A DNA stretch of 64,000 bases from Arthrobacter sp. 31Y (GTDB lineage Bacteria > Actinomycetota > Actinomycetes > Actinomycetales > Micrococcaceae). Location of the stretch: contig NZ_JAFW01000001.1 in NCBI RefSeq assembly GCF_000526335.1, positions 2,542,001-2,606,000 on the forward strand. The letters are read 5' to 3'. Position numbers and translations under genes: made by a program. This document shows, one piece after another, positions 18,366 through 31,375 of this stretch. Positions within the stretch are counted from its first letter, which is position 1, and the number at the start of each line of letters is the position of its first letter. The notes beneath the pieces were generated by a model. It had not been told where the DNA came from, ran no database searches, and saw only the letters and a program-made list of their open reading frames with translations.

Positions 18366-18907
18366 CGTCCGGCTATACCAAGGCCGTCCTGGCCCTTGGC
18401 AGCAACTTGGGGGAGCGTAACGACACCTTGTCCACAGCCGTGGCGGATCTGGTGGACCCGCCGGAGGTGCGCCTCTTGGGTGTTTCGCCGGTGGTGCAGA
18501 CCAAAGCCGTCGGCGGTCCCGAGGGCCAACCTGATTTCCTGAACATGGTCATGGCTGTGGAGACCACCCTGACTCCAATGGAGCTCCTGAAGCATTGCCA
18601 TCATGTGGAACAGAAGCATCTCCGCACCCGCGAGGTGCATTGGGGTCCACGGACGCTCGACGTGGACGTCATCGTGTTCGGTGACGTCGTTAGCAGCGAT
18701 CCCGTTCTGACCATTCCGCATCCGCGGGCAGCTGAACGCGCTTTCGTGCTGTATCCGTGGTCCCTGCTGGAGCCGCACGCCACGCTGAACGGCCGGAGCG
18801 TGGCTGAACTCGCCGCCGTCGCCGCTGACATGCCGGACATCCGGCGCTTCGACGGTTTCGGTGACGTAGCCGGTGTTCCGGCGACCGGGGCAGTGGAGCA
18901 GCCATGA
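18362..18907 (+). CDS. folK: 2-amino-4-hydroxy-6-hydroxymethyldihydropteridine diphosphokinase
   Basis: 181 aa. Pyrophosphorylates hydroxymethyldihydropterin for FolP. ALGSNLGER at about 11-19 and the HPPK signature WGPRTLDVDVIVFGD, followed by IPHPR, are present. It overlaps folB upstream and the DUF3180 gene downstream by 4 bp each, giving tight translational coupling. Confidence 0.95.
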   Translation: MTSGYTKAVLALGSNLGERNDTLSTAVADLVDPPEVRLLGVSPVVQTKAVGGPEGQPDFLNMVMAVETTLTPMELLKHCHHVEQKHLRTREVHWGPRTLDVDVIVFGDVVSSDPVLTIPHPRAAERAFVLYPWSLLEPHATLNGRSVAELAAVAADMPDIRRFDGFGDVAGVPATGAVEQP

Positions 18908-19425
18908 AAGCAATGCGCCCGGTAGTTCTTTTGCTCATCGCCGTCATTGCTGCCGTGATTGGTTGGTTGGCTACGCTCACTACCAACCGTTTCAGCATGC
19001 CAACCCCTGTGTTGCCGGTCTCGGCGCTCATCACCATGGCAGTCATTGCCGGCCTGACGCTGATCATGGGCATCCGTGTGCTGCGGTGGCGCAACGGCAA
19101 GAAGAAGAACATGCTCAATCCGATCCTGGCGGCAAGGACGTTGATTCTGGCTCAGGCCTGCGCTTACGCCGGCACATTGCTTCTTGGCTGGCATGCGGGG
19201 ATCGCGGTGGATCTTCTCCGTATTGGCGGGTTGCGCGGAGGCGAAGGCGTTCTATGGAACGCCCTGCTGATGGGTGGCGGTGGCGTGGTGATGGTTGTCG
19301 TCGGAGTTGTGGTGGAGCGGTTCTGCCGGATCCCACCCGAGGATCTCGAAGGTGGCACCGCCGGACGGGAAACCCGTCGCGGCGAAACTAAAGGTGAAGG
19401 CGAATATGCATACCGAGGCGATTGA
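18904..19425 (+). CDS. DUF3180 domain-containing membrane protein
   Basis: 173 aa with four hydrophobic helices: about 5-25, 38-60, 78-98 and 118-138. The C-terminus is charged and Gly-rich. DUF3180 genes almost always follow folK in Actinobacteria. Function unknown. It overlaps folK by 4 bp, and its 3' end overlaps the following PH-domain gene. Confidence 0.88.
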   Translation: MKAMRPVVLLLIAVIAAVIGWLATLTTNRFSMPTPVLPVSALITMAVIAGLTLIMGIRVLRWRNGKKKNMLNPILAARTLILAQACAYAGTLLLGWHAGIAVDLLRIGGLRGGEGVLWNALLMGGGGVVMVVVGVVVERFCRIPPEDLEGGTAGRETRRGETKGEGEYAYRGD

Positions 19426-19918
19426 CCCTCCCGGCGTCCAGTGGCTGAGGGTGTCCCCGAAGTACGTCACGGTTCGCTTGGTGGAGTGGGCAATCGGCAA
19501 TGTCATCATGCTGGCGGTCCTCAGTTTGCCTCTGATTTTCGTGTTGCTCGGTTGGTGGCGGTGGCCGCCGTTGTGGCTCGCCATCACGGTCCCCGCAGTG
19601 ATGCTGGTGTTGGCCTTGTGGCGGCTGGTGCTGATTCCCCGCCAAGTACGGTCCATCGGGTACGCCGAGCGCGACGACGACCTCCTCATCCGCCGCGGCA
19701 TCTTTTTCCAGCGAACCATGGTGGTCCCTTACGGCCGGATGCAGTACGTGGACGTGGCGGTCGGTCCCGTAGAACGCAGCCTGGGGCTGTGCACGCTCAA
19801 ACTTCACACGGCCTCGGCCGGAACCAACGCGCACTTGCCTGGGCTTCCCTCAGCAGAAGGCGCGCGCTTGCGCGAGCAGCTTTCGGCTCGCGGAGAAGCC
19901 AGGTTGGCCGGGCTGTGA
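19406..19918 (+). CDS. Bacterial PH-domain membrane protein (YdbS-like)
   Basis: 170 aa from ATG 19406, with GAAGG just upstream; the frame is open further upstream, but that part lies inside the DUF3180 gene. Two hydrophobic helices at about 30-68 are followed by a bPH2 (DUF304) domain containing ERDDDLLIRRGIFFQR and VPYGRMQYVDV. Paired with the larger PH protein downstream, the YdbS/YdbT arrangement. B. subtilis YdbS/YdbT are linked to resistance to small proteins; that role here is inference. Confidence 0.85.
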   Translation: MHTEAIDPPGVQWLRVSPKYVTVRLVEWAIGNVIMLAVLSLPLIFVLLGWWRWPPLWLAITVPAVMLVLALWRLVLIPRQVRSIGYAERDDDLLIRRGIFFQRTMVVPYGRMQYVDVAVGPVERSLGLCTLKLHTASAGTNAHLPGLPSAEGARLREQLSARGEARLAGL

Positions 19919-21513
19919 GCCTGGAGAACGACGCCACTGTGAGCCTCCCGGGCAAGCCGGAACCAACGGTCGACGGCGATTGGAACCGCGTCCACCCTGC
20001 GTCGCCGTTCGTTCGGGGCTGGGTGGCGCTTGCCGCCGTCGGGTTCTTCTTTGGCCGTGATGCTTTTGAGCGGATGCTGCAGGGCCGGGATTTCATGGAT
20101 CCGAACCTCAGCGGCCGGGTGCCGTGGCTCCTGGCCGGCGGCGCCGTGGTGTTGCTGTTGACGGTAGGCGGCTTCATTCTCAGCTGGTACTTCACCCGCT
20201 ATCAGGTGGCTGAGGGGTATGTCCGCGTCAACACCGGCTTCCTGTTCAAGCAGCAACGGCAGGCGAGGCTGGATCGCGTTCAGGCAATCGACATTGTGCA
20301 GCCGCTTTTGGCGCGCATCTTCGGGCTCGCTGAACTCAAGTTTGAAGTGGCCGACGCCGGCGAATCGGCCGTGCGCCTGGCTTACCTCCCGCTGGACCAA
20401 GCAAAACAGCTGCGTGCCACCATCCTTGCTCGGGCGGCAGGTGTGGTCATCGGACCCGAGACGACGGAGGAAATCCCGGAAGCTCCCGAGCATGTTGTGT
20501 TGTCCGTGCCGCCGTCCCGGCTCATCGGGTCCCTGCTGCTAAGCGAGCAGACCGTCGGAATCCTGGCGGGCGCGGCAGTGGTGGTTGCAGTCTCCGTGTT
20601 CACGCAGAATCAGACACTTTTTCTGGCGCTGATCCCCGGTGTCCTGGGAATCGCCGCCGCGTACTGGAGCTCCTTCAACAAGGGCTACAACTTCACGGCG
20701 GCAATTTCGCCGGACGGTATCCGCCTCCGGTATGGTCTCCTGGATACCCAGGCCCAGACTCTGCCACCGGGACGCATCCAGGCGCTCATGGTGACCCAGC
20801 CGCCGCTGTGGCGGGTTTTCGGTTGGTACCGGATGCACGTGAACGTCGCGGGGTATGGAGTGTCAGGGAGTACCGAAGGGGCTGCCCGCACCATGCTGCT
20901 CCCCGTTGGCCTGAAGCCGGATGTTTTGCGGATGATGTCGTTGGTGCTGCCTGATCCTGGAGTTGAGGATCCGGAACGAGTGTTCACTGCCGGGCTTGAC
21001 GGACTGGGACCAGTGGAAGCTGGCTCATCGATGAGCGATGGCTTCACCACCACTCCCCGCCGTGCGCGCTTGTTGGCCCCGCTGGGCTGGCGACGCAACG
21101 GATTCCTTGCCACCAAAACAGCGTTGCTGATCAGATCCGGTCGCTGGTGGCACACCCTGGTGATGGTTCCGCACCAGCGAACGCAATCCATGGCCCTGCA
21201 CCAAGGCCCATGGGCGAGGCGATTCGGCGTGGCCGATCTTGTCCTCCACACCACTGCCGGTCCCGTTTCTCCACGGGTGTTCCAAGCGGGCGTAGAGCAG
21301 GCTGTGGAGCTTTTCGATCAGCAGGCTGCCCGGGCCCGGGAAGCACGGAAGCGGCAAACCAGCGAACAGTGGCTGGCTCAGGTGGCTCCGCAAGCTCCGG
21401 AGGTCGCGGCCACTCTGACAGAAGAACCCACTCAGCCTGGACAACCCACCCAGCCGGAATCAGACATACATCCCCGGACTTCACCACAACAGGAGGAACG
21501 CAACCATGGCTAG
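19915..21513 (+). CDS. Bacterial PH-domain membrane protein (YdbT-like, multi-domain)
   Basis: 532 aa from GTG 19915, overlapping the previous stop by 4 bp; reading frame upstream of this is a shadow. Membrane helices lie at about 35-50, 60-90, 205-245, with repeated bPH2 units (RQARLDRVQAIDIVQPLL; then LPPGRIQALMVTQP; then VPHQRTQSMALHQGP). Three such Q/R-rich strand motifs indicate at least two and probably three PH repeats. The Ala/Gln/Pro-rich tail is cytoplasmic. The next gene overlaps by 8 bp. Confidence 0.86.
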   Translation: MSLENDATVSLPGKPEPTVDGDWNRVHPASPFVRGWVALAAVGFFFGRDAFERMLQGRDFMDPNLSGRVPWLLAGGAVVLLLTVGGFILSWYFTRYQVAEGYVRVNTGFLFKQQRQARLDRVQAIDIVQPLLARIFGLAELKFEVADAGESAVRLAYLPLDQAKQLRATILARAAGVVIGPETTEEIPEAPEHVVLSVPPSRLIGSLLLSEQTVGILAGAAVVVAVSVFTQNQTLFLALIPGVLGIAAAYWSSFNKGYNFTAAISPDGIRLRYGLLDTQAQTLPPGRIQALMVTQPPLWRVFGWYRMHVNVAGYGVSGSTEGAARTMLLPVGLKPDVLRMMSLVLPDPGVEDPERVFTAGLDGLGPVEAGSSMSDGFTTTPRRARLLAPLGWRRNGFLATKTALLIRSGRWWHTLVMVPHQRTQSMALHQGPWARRFGVADLVLHTTAGPVSPRVFQAGVEQAVELFDQQAARAREARKRQTSEQWLAQVAPQAPEVAATLTEEPTQPGQPTQPESDIHPRTSPQQEERNHG

Positions 21514-22414
21514 GCCAGGACGACTAGGTGTCGGGATCATCGGGGCCGGCAAGGTGGGTGCCGTCCTTGGTGCCGCTTTGCGCGCAGCCGAGCACGCCGT
21601 CGTCGGGGTTTCTGCTGTGTCCGAGGCGAGCCGCGAGCGGGCGGAGACCCTGTTGCCCGGCGTCCCGATCCTCGAAATCCAGGACATCGTGGAACGCTCG
21701 GAGCTCGTGCTGCTGGCTGTGCCTGACGATGCCCTCGGCGAGTTGGTCGAGGGACTGGCCAAGCTCGGCGCCTGGCAACCCGGCCAGCTGGTGGCGCATA
21801 CGTCAGGCCGCTTCGGCGTCGGAATCCTCAACCCGGTCCGGGCGGTCGGCGCGATTCCGCTGGCGCTGCACCCGGCCATGACCTTTACAGGCATGAGCTT
21901 GGACCTGACCCGGCTCTTGGACTGCACGTTTGGTGTCACCGCCGACGCTGCCATGCTTCCTATCGCCCAGGCACTGGTGGTGGAGATGGGTGCGGAACCC
22001 GTGGCCATAGCTGAGGCCGATCGCACGCTCTATCACGCGTCCCTCGCGCACAGCTCCAACCACATGGTGACGCTCGTAGCGCAGGCATCGCAGATGTTGC
22101 GCGAGATCGGCGTCGAAAACCCTGAGTCCATGCTTGGCCCACTCTTGCGTGCGACGCTGGAGAACGCGCTTGCGTCCGGTGAATCCGCACTGACCGGTCC
22201 CGTGGCGCGCGGGGATGTTGGCACCGTTTCTGCGCATGCCCAGGCGCTGACGGAGTACGACGGCGGTGCTGGCGGCGATGTCCTTGCGGCCTACCAGGCC
22301 ATGGCGCAGGCCACTGCCCGCCGGGCGGTAAACCGTGGACTGCTGCGCCCGGAACAACTGAATGAGATTGACCAGGCCTTGGGCGCCGAGCCCAAGGCGC
22401 CGGAAGGAAACTGA
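21506..22414 (+). CDS. Rossmann-like and DUF2520 domain-containing protein
   Basis: 302 aa. The N-terminal nucleotide-binding motif GIIGAGKVG is at about 8-16, followed by [11 protein letters not shown]-terminal helical DUF2520 domain follows ([18 protein letters not shown]). It resembles 6-phosphogluconate or ketopantoate reductase-like dehydrogenases. Its fixed place just before panC supports a link to pantoate synthesis, perhaps as a ketopantoate reductase substitute, but this is inference. Confidence 0.87.
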   Translation: MARPGRLGVGIIGAGKVGAVLGAALRAAEHAVVGVSAVSEASRERAETLLPGVPILEIQDIVERSELVLLAVPDDALGELVEGLAKLGAWQPGQLVAHTSGRFGVGILNPVRAVGAIPLALHPAMTFTGMSLDLTRLLDCTFGVTADAAMLPIAQALVVEMGAEPVAIAEADRTLYHASLAHSSNHMVTLVAQASQMLREIGVENPESMLGPLLRATLENALASGESALTGPVARGDVGTVSAHAQALTEYDGGAGGDVLAAYQAMAQATARRAVNRGLLRPEQLNEIDQALGAEPKAPEGN

Positions 22415-22419
22415 ACAGC

Positions 22420-23322
22420 ATGGCCATCAAACTCGTGACCACTGCGGCGGAACTGCGCGCCGAAAGTGCCCGGCTCCTGGCTTTGAAAGGCGGACATTCC
22501 CAGGGCTTGGTGCCCACCATGGGCGCGCTGCACTCAGGCCACGCCGAGCTGGCCCGGACCGCCGTAGCGGAGAACGACGTCGTTGTAGCAACCATCTTCG
22601 TGAACCCCCTGCAGTTCGGTGATGCTGTGGACCTGGACCGCTACCCACGCACGCTCGACGCTGACATGGCCTTGCTTGATGCCGAAGGTGTGGACTTGGT
22701 TTTCGCACCTTCCGTGGACGAGGTGTACCCCGGTGGACAACCGCTGGTGCGGGTGACGTCCGGCCCGCTTGGCGAAAAGTGGGAAGGTGCCTCCCGCCCC
22801 GGGCACTTCGATGGAGCCCTCACCGTGGTGGCAAAGTTGCTGCACTACGGACTCCCGGGAGGAGCTGCTGCGGACGGCACGACGGCGGACTACCGGGCCT
22901 ACTTTGGCCAGAAGGACGCTCAGCAGCTGGCTTTGGTGAAGCGCATGGTCTCGGACCTGAACTTTCCCGTGGAGATTGTGCCCGTGCCGATCGTTCGTAG
23001 CGACGACGGTTTGGCGCTCTCCAGCCGGAACCGGTTCCTTTCCGACGAAGAACGCGAAGCAGCACTGGTGCTGTCACGGGCTTTGCGCCTCATTGAGTCC
23101 CGCGCGAAGGCGCACCAACCGCTCGACCTCGATTCCGCCGTCGGGCTTGTCCAATCCCAGCCGCTGGTGGAACTGGACTATTTCGACGTCGTTGATCCCG
23201 TCACGCTTGAACCGCTCGCCGAGAACTGCAAGGAGACCCCCTTCCGCGGTGAGGGGTTGGCGATCATCGCCGCCAGAGTGGGGCCGGTGCGGCTCATCGA
23301 CAACGCACCTTTGTTCTCCTAA
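22420..23322 (+). CDS. panC: Pantoate--beta-alanine ligase
   Basis: 300 aa. Joins pantoate and beta-alanine using ATP to make pantothenate, a CoA precursor. Nucleotide-binding [10 protein letters not shown] at about 30-39, [17 protein letters not shown] and [12 protein letters not shown] are intact. Starts 5 bp after the DUF2520 gene. In many relatives lysS comes next; here about 21.6 kb, including both rRNA operons, intervenes. Confidence 0.95.
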   Translation: MAIKLVTTAAELRAESARLLALKGGHSQGLVPTMGALHSGHAELARTAVAENDVVVATIFVNPLQFGDAVDLDRYPRTLDADMALLDAEGVDLVFAPSVDEVYPGGQPLVRVTSGPLGEKWEGASRPGHFDGALTVVAKLLHYGLPGGAAADGTTADYRAYFGQKDAQQLALVKRMVSDLNFPVEIVPVPIVRSDDGLALSSRNRFLSDEEREAALVLSRALRLIESRAKAHQPLDLDSAVGLVQSQPLVELDYFDVVDPVTLEPLAENCKETPFRGEGLAIIAARVGPVRLIDNAPLFS

Positions 23323-23330
23323 CGTTAGGA
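23317..23330. promoter_or_regulatory. 14-bp perfect palindrome upstream of the exporter gene
   Basis: TCCTAACGTTAGGA is a perfect palindrome that overlaps the panC stop codon and lies 98 bp before the MFS start. It is followed by ATTTTT. A second smaller dyad (GACTGTTTTAGTC) lies at 23366-23378. Either could be an operator for a TetR/MarR regulator of the exporter. The first is too short to be a strong terminator. No regulator gene is adjacent. Confidence 0.4.
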
Positions 23331-23427
23331 ATTTTTCTACTGTCGGGAATTGGATGGGCGTTTAGACTGTTTTAGTCTTCACCGGCACAGATCGCCGAAC
23401 ACCAAATCCAAACCTTGGGGAATCCTC

Positions 23428-24945
23428 ATGTCTACCGACGTCACGTCCGACGCCAACGGCAATCCAGCATCGGGCGCTTCCGGCTCCGTCACCTCCGCAG
23501 AGGCGGCGCCCCCGGTGGTGCCGGCGTCACAGGCGCAGGCCCCGACCGCCCCGGTGTCCGGGAAGATGTCCCGTGAATCCGTAACGGTCATTGTCACGTT
23601 GCTTGTTGCTACCTTCGTGGTGATCCTCAACGAGACCATCATGAACGTTGCCCTCCAGCGACTCATGACAGACCTTCAGGTCAGTGCCTCCACTGTGCAG
23701 TGGCTGGCCACCGGCTTCATGCTGACCATGGCCGTCGTCATCCCCACCACTGGATTCATCCTGCAGCGGATGAGCACCCGCGGTGCCTTCATGCTGGCCA
23801 TGGGACTCTTCAGCGGTGGAACCTTGCTGGCCGCACTGGCGCCGGGATTCCTCGTGCTGCTGCTGGCACGCATCGTCCAGGCCGGTGGCACGGCCATCAT
23901 GCTCCCGCTGCTGATGACCACCATCCTTACACTCGTGCCGATGTCCAAACGTGGTGCCGTCATGGGCAACGTGAGCATCGCCATCTCGGTTGCTCCTGCC
24001 ATGGGCCCCACTGTTTCCGGCATCATCCTGGACCATTTCTCCTGGCGCTTCATGTTTGTGTTTGTGCTGCCCGTTGCCTTGGCCGCTTTCGCGATCGGCG
24101 CCAAGTACCTCACCAACGTGGGGGAACGCGAGAAGACCACTTTGGATGTTCCTTCGGTGATCCTCACCGTGCCCGCATTCGGTGGGTTGGTTTACGGCCT
24201 GAGCCAGATCGGCGGCGCGGACGCAGGTGTTGTTCCCGTCATCGCACTGGTGGTCGGTGTTCTGTGCCTGGCACTGTTCGTCTTCCGGCAGCTCAAGCTC
24301 CAGAAATCCGAGTCCCCGCTGCTGGACCTTCGCGCCTTCAAGTTCCGCATGTTCACTGTGTCCACCCTGCTGATGGTGGTTGCGATGATGGCCCTGTTCG
24401 GTGGCGTGATCCTGCTGCCGCTGTACCTCCAGAACACGCTCCACCTTCAGCCCTTGGAAACTGGGCTGGCTCTGCTGCCGGGTGGTTTGGCGATGGGCTT
24501 GTTGGGGCCTGTCATCGGGCGGATCTTCGACAAAGTAGGTCCATTGCCGCTGACCGTTACAGGTTCAGTGCTGATGGTTCTGACGCTGTGGCAGTTCTCC
24601 CGCTTGGATGAGGGCAGCGCGCTCGGCTGGGTTATTGCCCTCCACGTCACCCTGAGTCTTGGCCTGGCCCTTCTCTTTACGCCAGCCTTCACCACTGGCC
24701 TGAACCCACTGCCGCCGCACCTCTACTCCCACGGCTCCGCAATCATCAGCACCGCGCAGCAGGTTGCCGGTGCAGCTGGTACGGCATTGCTCGTGTCCAT
24801 CTATGCCGTGGTTTCGGCGACGTCCGGTCTTGTGGCCGGCATGCAGGCAGCATTCCTGGCCGCGACCATCATTGCCGTAGCCGCGGTAGTCCTCGGCGCC
24901 ATGATGCGCAAGACCGAAGGGGCCGGAGGGCACGGGGGTCACTAA
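23428..24945 (+). CDS. MFS multidrug exporter, DHA2 (EmrB/QacA) family
   Basis: 505 aa from ATG 23428. A Ser/Ala/Pro-rich cytoplasmic N-terminus (about 45 aa) is followed by about 14 hydrophobic segments. TM1 has NETIMNVALQRL, a DHA2 pattern in place of the usual LDxTIVNVALP. TM5 carries the antiporter-type motif GNVSIAISVAPAMGPTVSG. It probably exports drugs or toxic lipophilic compounds with proton influx. The His/Gly tail is unremarkable. Transcribed alone, with a palindrome upstream and a hairpin region downstream. Confidence 0.88.
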   Translation: MSTDVTSDANGNPASGASGSVTSAEAAPPVVPASQAQAPTAPVSGKMSRESVTVIVTLLVATFVVILNETIMNVALQRLMTDLQVSASTVQWLATGFMLTMAVVIPTTGFILQRMSTRGAFMLAMGLFSGGTLLAALAPGFLVLLLARIVQAGGTAIMLPLLMTTILTLVPMSKRGAVMGNVSIAISVAPAMGPTVSGIILDHFSWRFMFVFVLPVALAAFAIGAKYLTNVGEREKTTLDVPSVILTVPAFGGLVYGLSQIGGADAGVVPVIALVVGVLCLALFVFRQLKLQKSESPLLDLRAFKFRMFTVSTLLMVVAMMALFGGVILLPLYLQNTLHLQPLETGLALLPGGLAMGLLGPVIGRIFDKVGPLPLTVTGSVLMVLTLWQFSRLDEGSALGWVIALHVTLSLGLALLFTPAFTTGLNPLPPHLYSHGSAIISTAQQVAGAAGTALLVSIYAVVSATSGLVAGMQAAFLAATIIAVAAVVLGAMMRKTEGAGGHGGH

Positions 24946-24960
24946 GCCTCCGTTGGCTCC

Positions 24961-25040
24961 GCCGGAGGCGGGGGTCATCCTCTGCGCGCTCGCTCCTTCG
25001 TCGCTTGGACTCGCGCTGCCGGATGACCCCCGCCTCCGAC
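24961..25040. repeat. Long inverted repeat, 20-bp arms
   Basis: Arms 24961-24980 and 25021-25040 match as reverse complements in 19 of 20 positions (core GGAGGCGGGGGTCATCC). A 40-nt centre separates them. It lies just after the exporter stop. No T-run follows, so a REP-like element is as likely as a terminator. Confidence 0.6.
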
Positions 25041-25050
25041 CCTCGCTCAG

Positions 25051-25099
25051 ATCACTCTGGTTTGAGCCGGACGCTCGCTCATATCACTCTGGTTTGAGC
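25051..25099. repeat. 17-bp direct repeat, period 32
   Basis: ATCACTCTGGTTTGAGC occurs at 25051-25067 and again at 25083-25099, with similar flanks (GACGCTC after both). The function is not evident. Confidence 0.65.
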
Positions 25100-25100
25100 T

Positions 25101-25139
25101 CGACGCTCCTTCACTTTAGTGGGGGAGCGTCGGTGTTTT
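25101..25139 (+). terminator. Probable intrinsic terminator before rRNA operon 1
   Basis: Stem CGACGCTCC (25101-25109) pairs with GGAGCGTCG (25124-25132) and is followed by GTGTTTT. It would insulate the rRNA operon from exporter read-through. Confidence 0.6.
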
Positions 25140-25330
25140 AACGGCAGGTGTTGGCTGTTCGGTTTTGGGGTTCGACGGCGGTGGCTGGGGTTGGGTGGGG
25201 GGCCGGACAGCTGTGGTGGGGTGTGACGGGCTTCACCGAAACTTGTTGTTGGTGTTTTGGGGTGGTTTTGGGGTGTGGTGGGGTTGTTTTTCTTGTGTTG
25301 GCGGGGTTTTTGGGTGGTGTTGGTGTGGAT
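25140..25330. other. G/T-rich tract upstream of rRNA operon 1 promoter
   Basis: No gene is convincing. The plus strand is extremely G/T-biased, with many runs of four or more G. Short open frames here encode Gly/Val/Trp-rich artefacts. It shares TTCGACGGCGGTGG with the region upstream of operon 2 and may act as an upstream activating or structured region for rRNA transcription. Confidence 0.5.
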
Positions 25331-25359
25331 TTGGTGTGGGGGTTGGGCGCGTGTAAAGT
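25331..25359 (+). promoter_or_regulatory. Candidate promoter of rRNA operon 1
   Basis: -35 TTGGTG (25331-25336), 17-bp spacer, -10 TAAAGT (25354-25359). It lies about 390 bp upstream of the 16S gene, matching the position of the operon 2 promoter. The leader downstream contains the boxA-like TTGTTTGAGAACT at 25565-25577. Confidence 0.5.
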
Positions 25360-25752
25360 TATTCGAGTCGCCGCCGCTGATGCGGAAAGATAGCGACCGA
25401 CTCCCTTTCAATTCACCGGTTCCGGTAGTGCTTTTGTGTGCTTCTGGTTGGTGTGGGAGGCCCGGGTTTGGTTTGCTTTGTGCGGCTGGTTCGGGTAAGT
25501 TTGAAAAGTTGCTCCGGAGCGATCCTGTCCCTTTGTGGGGGTTTGGTGGTGCCGGGTGTGTCTGTTGTTTGAGAACTCAATAGTGTGCCAAGTTTGTTGA
25601 TGCCGATTGTTTTATTGATTGGTTGAAATTATGGCCAGTACTGTCGCGCACCCCCGTGTGGTGGTCTGGTTTTCAGCTGGTTTCGAATTTTGTGCAGCCG
25701 TGTTCGCCGTTATTTCCGGTGGGTGTGGTTGTGTCTGTTTGATTTTGTTTTA

Positions 25753-30969
<5,217 letters not shown>

Positions 30970-31125
30970 CCACACAACACACTGCACGCGTCCACTATGT
31001 GGTTCCCGAACAACAAACACCTTGTTCCAGGAACCAACACAACAAAATAACAACCAAGCACCACAGTTGTAACCCAAAGATTTCCCACCCCACGGCCAAA
31101 AACCGTTACGGGGACGGGTAACAGA

Positions 31126-31242
31126 GTTACGGCGGTCATAGCGTGGGGGAAACGCCCGGTCCCATTCCGAACCCGGAAGCTAAGACCCACAGCGCCGATG
31201 GTACTGCACCCGGGAGGGTGTGGGAGAGTAGGACACCGCCGG
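31126..31242 (+). rRNA. rrf: 5S ribosomal RNA, operon 1
   Basis: 117 nt, GTTACGGCGGTCATAGCG to GACACCGCCGG, whose ends pair. CCCATTCCGAACCCGGAAG is the conserved loop B/C region. It lies about 155 nt after the 23S gene. Confidence 0.95.
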
Positions 31243-31258
31243 ACAACCATTAAACGGG

Positions 31259-31294
31259 GAGCCCCAGCCGCTGGCTGGGGCTCTTCGTCTTTAA
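31259..31294 (+). terminator. Terminator of rRNA operon 1
   Basis: Stem GAGCCCCAGC (31259-31268) pairs with GCTGGGGCTC (31274-31283), followed by TTCGTCTTT. The same structure follows operon 2. Confidence 0.88.
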
Positions 31295-31327
31295 CAACCA
31301 AACACCGCAGTCACACCCCAAACAGCA

Positions 31328-31360
31328 GAAGCCTCCACCGCCCATGGAGGCTTCACCCCT
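31328..31360. terminator. Hairpin between rRNA operon 1 and the DUF4132 gene
   Basis: GAAGCCTCCA (31328-31337) and TGGAGGCTTC (31345-31354) pair perfectly. CCCCTTT follows on the plus strand and CTGTTT on the minus strand. It lies 22 bp beyond the DUF4132 stop and likely terminates that operon, or both directions. Confidence 0.7.
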
Positions 31361-31375
31361 TTAACGGGCTGCGTT

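Noticed and set aside
25148..25583. Open frames in the G/T-rich region before rRNA operon 1
   Set aside because: Products are Gly/Val/Trp/Cys-rich low-complexity strings caused by base bias, with no proper ribosome site, and they run into the rRNA leader.
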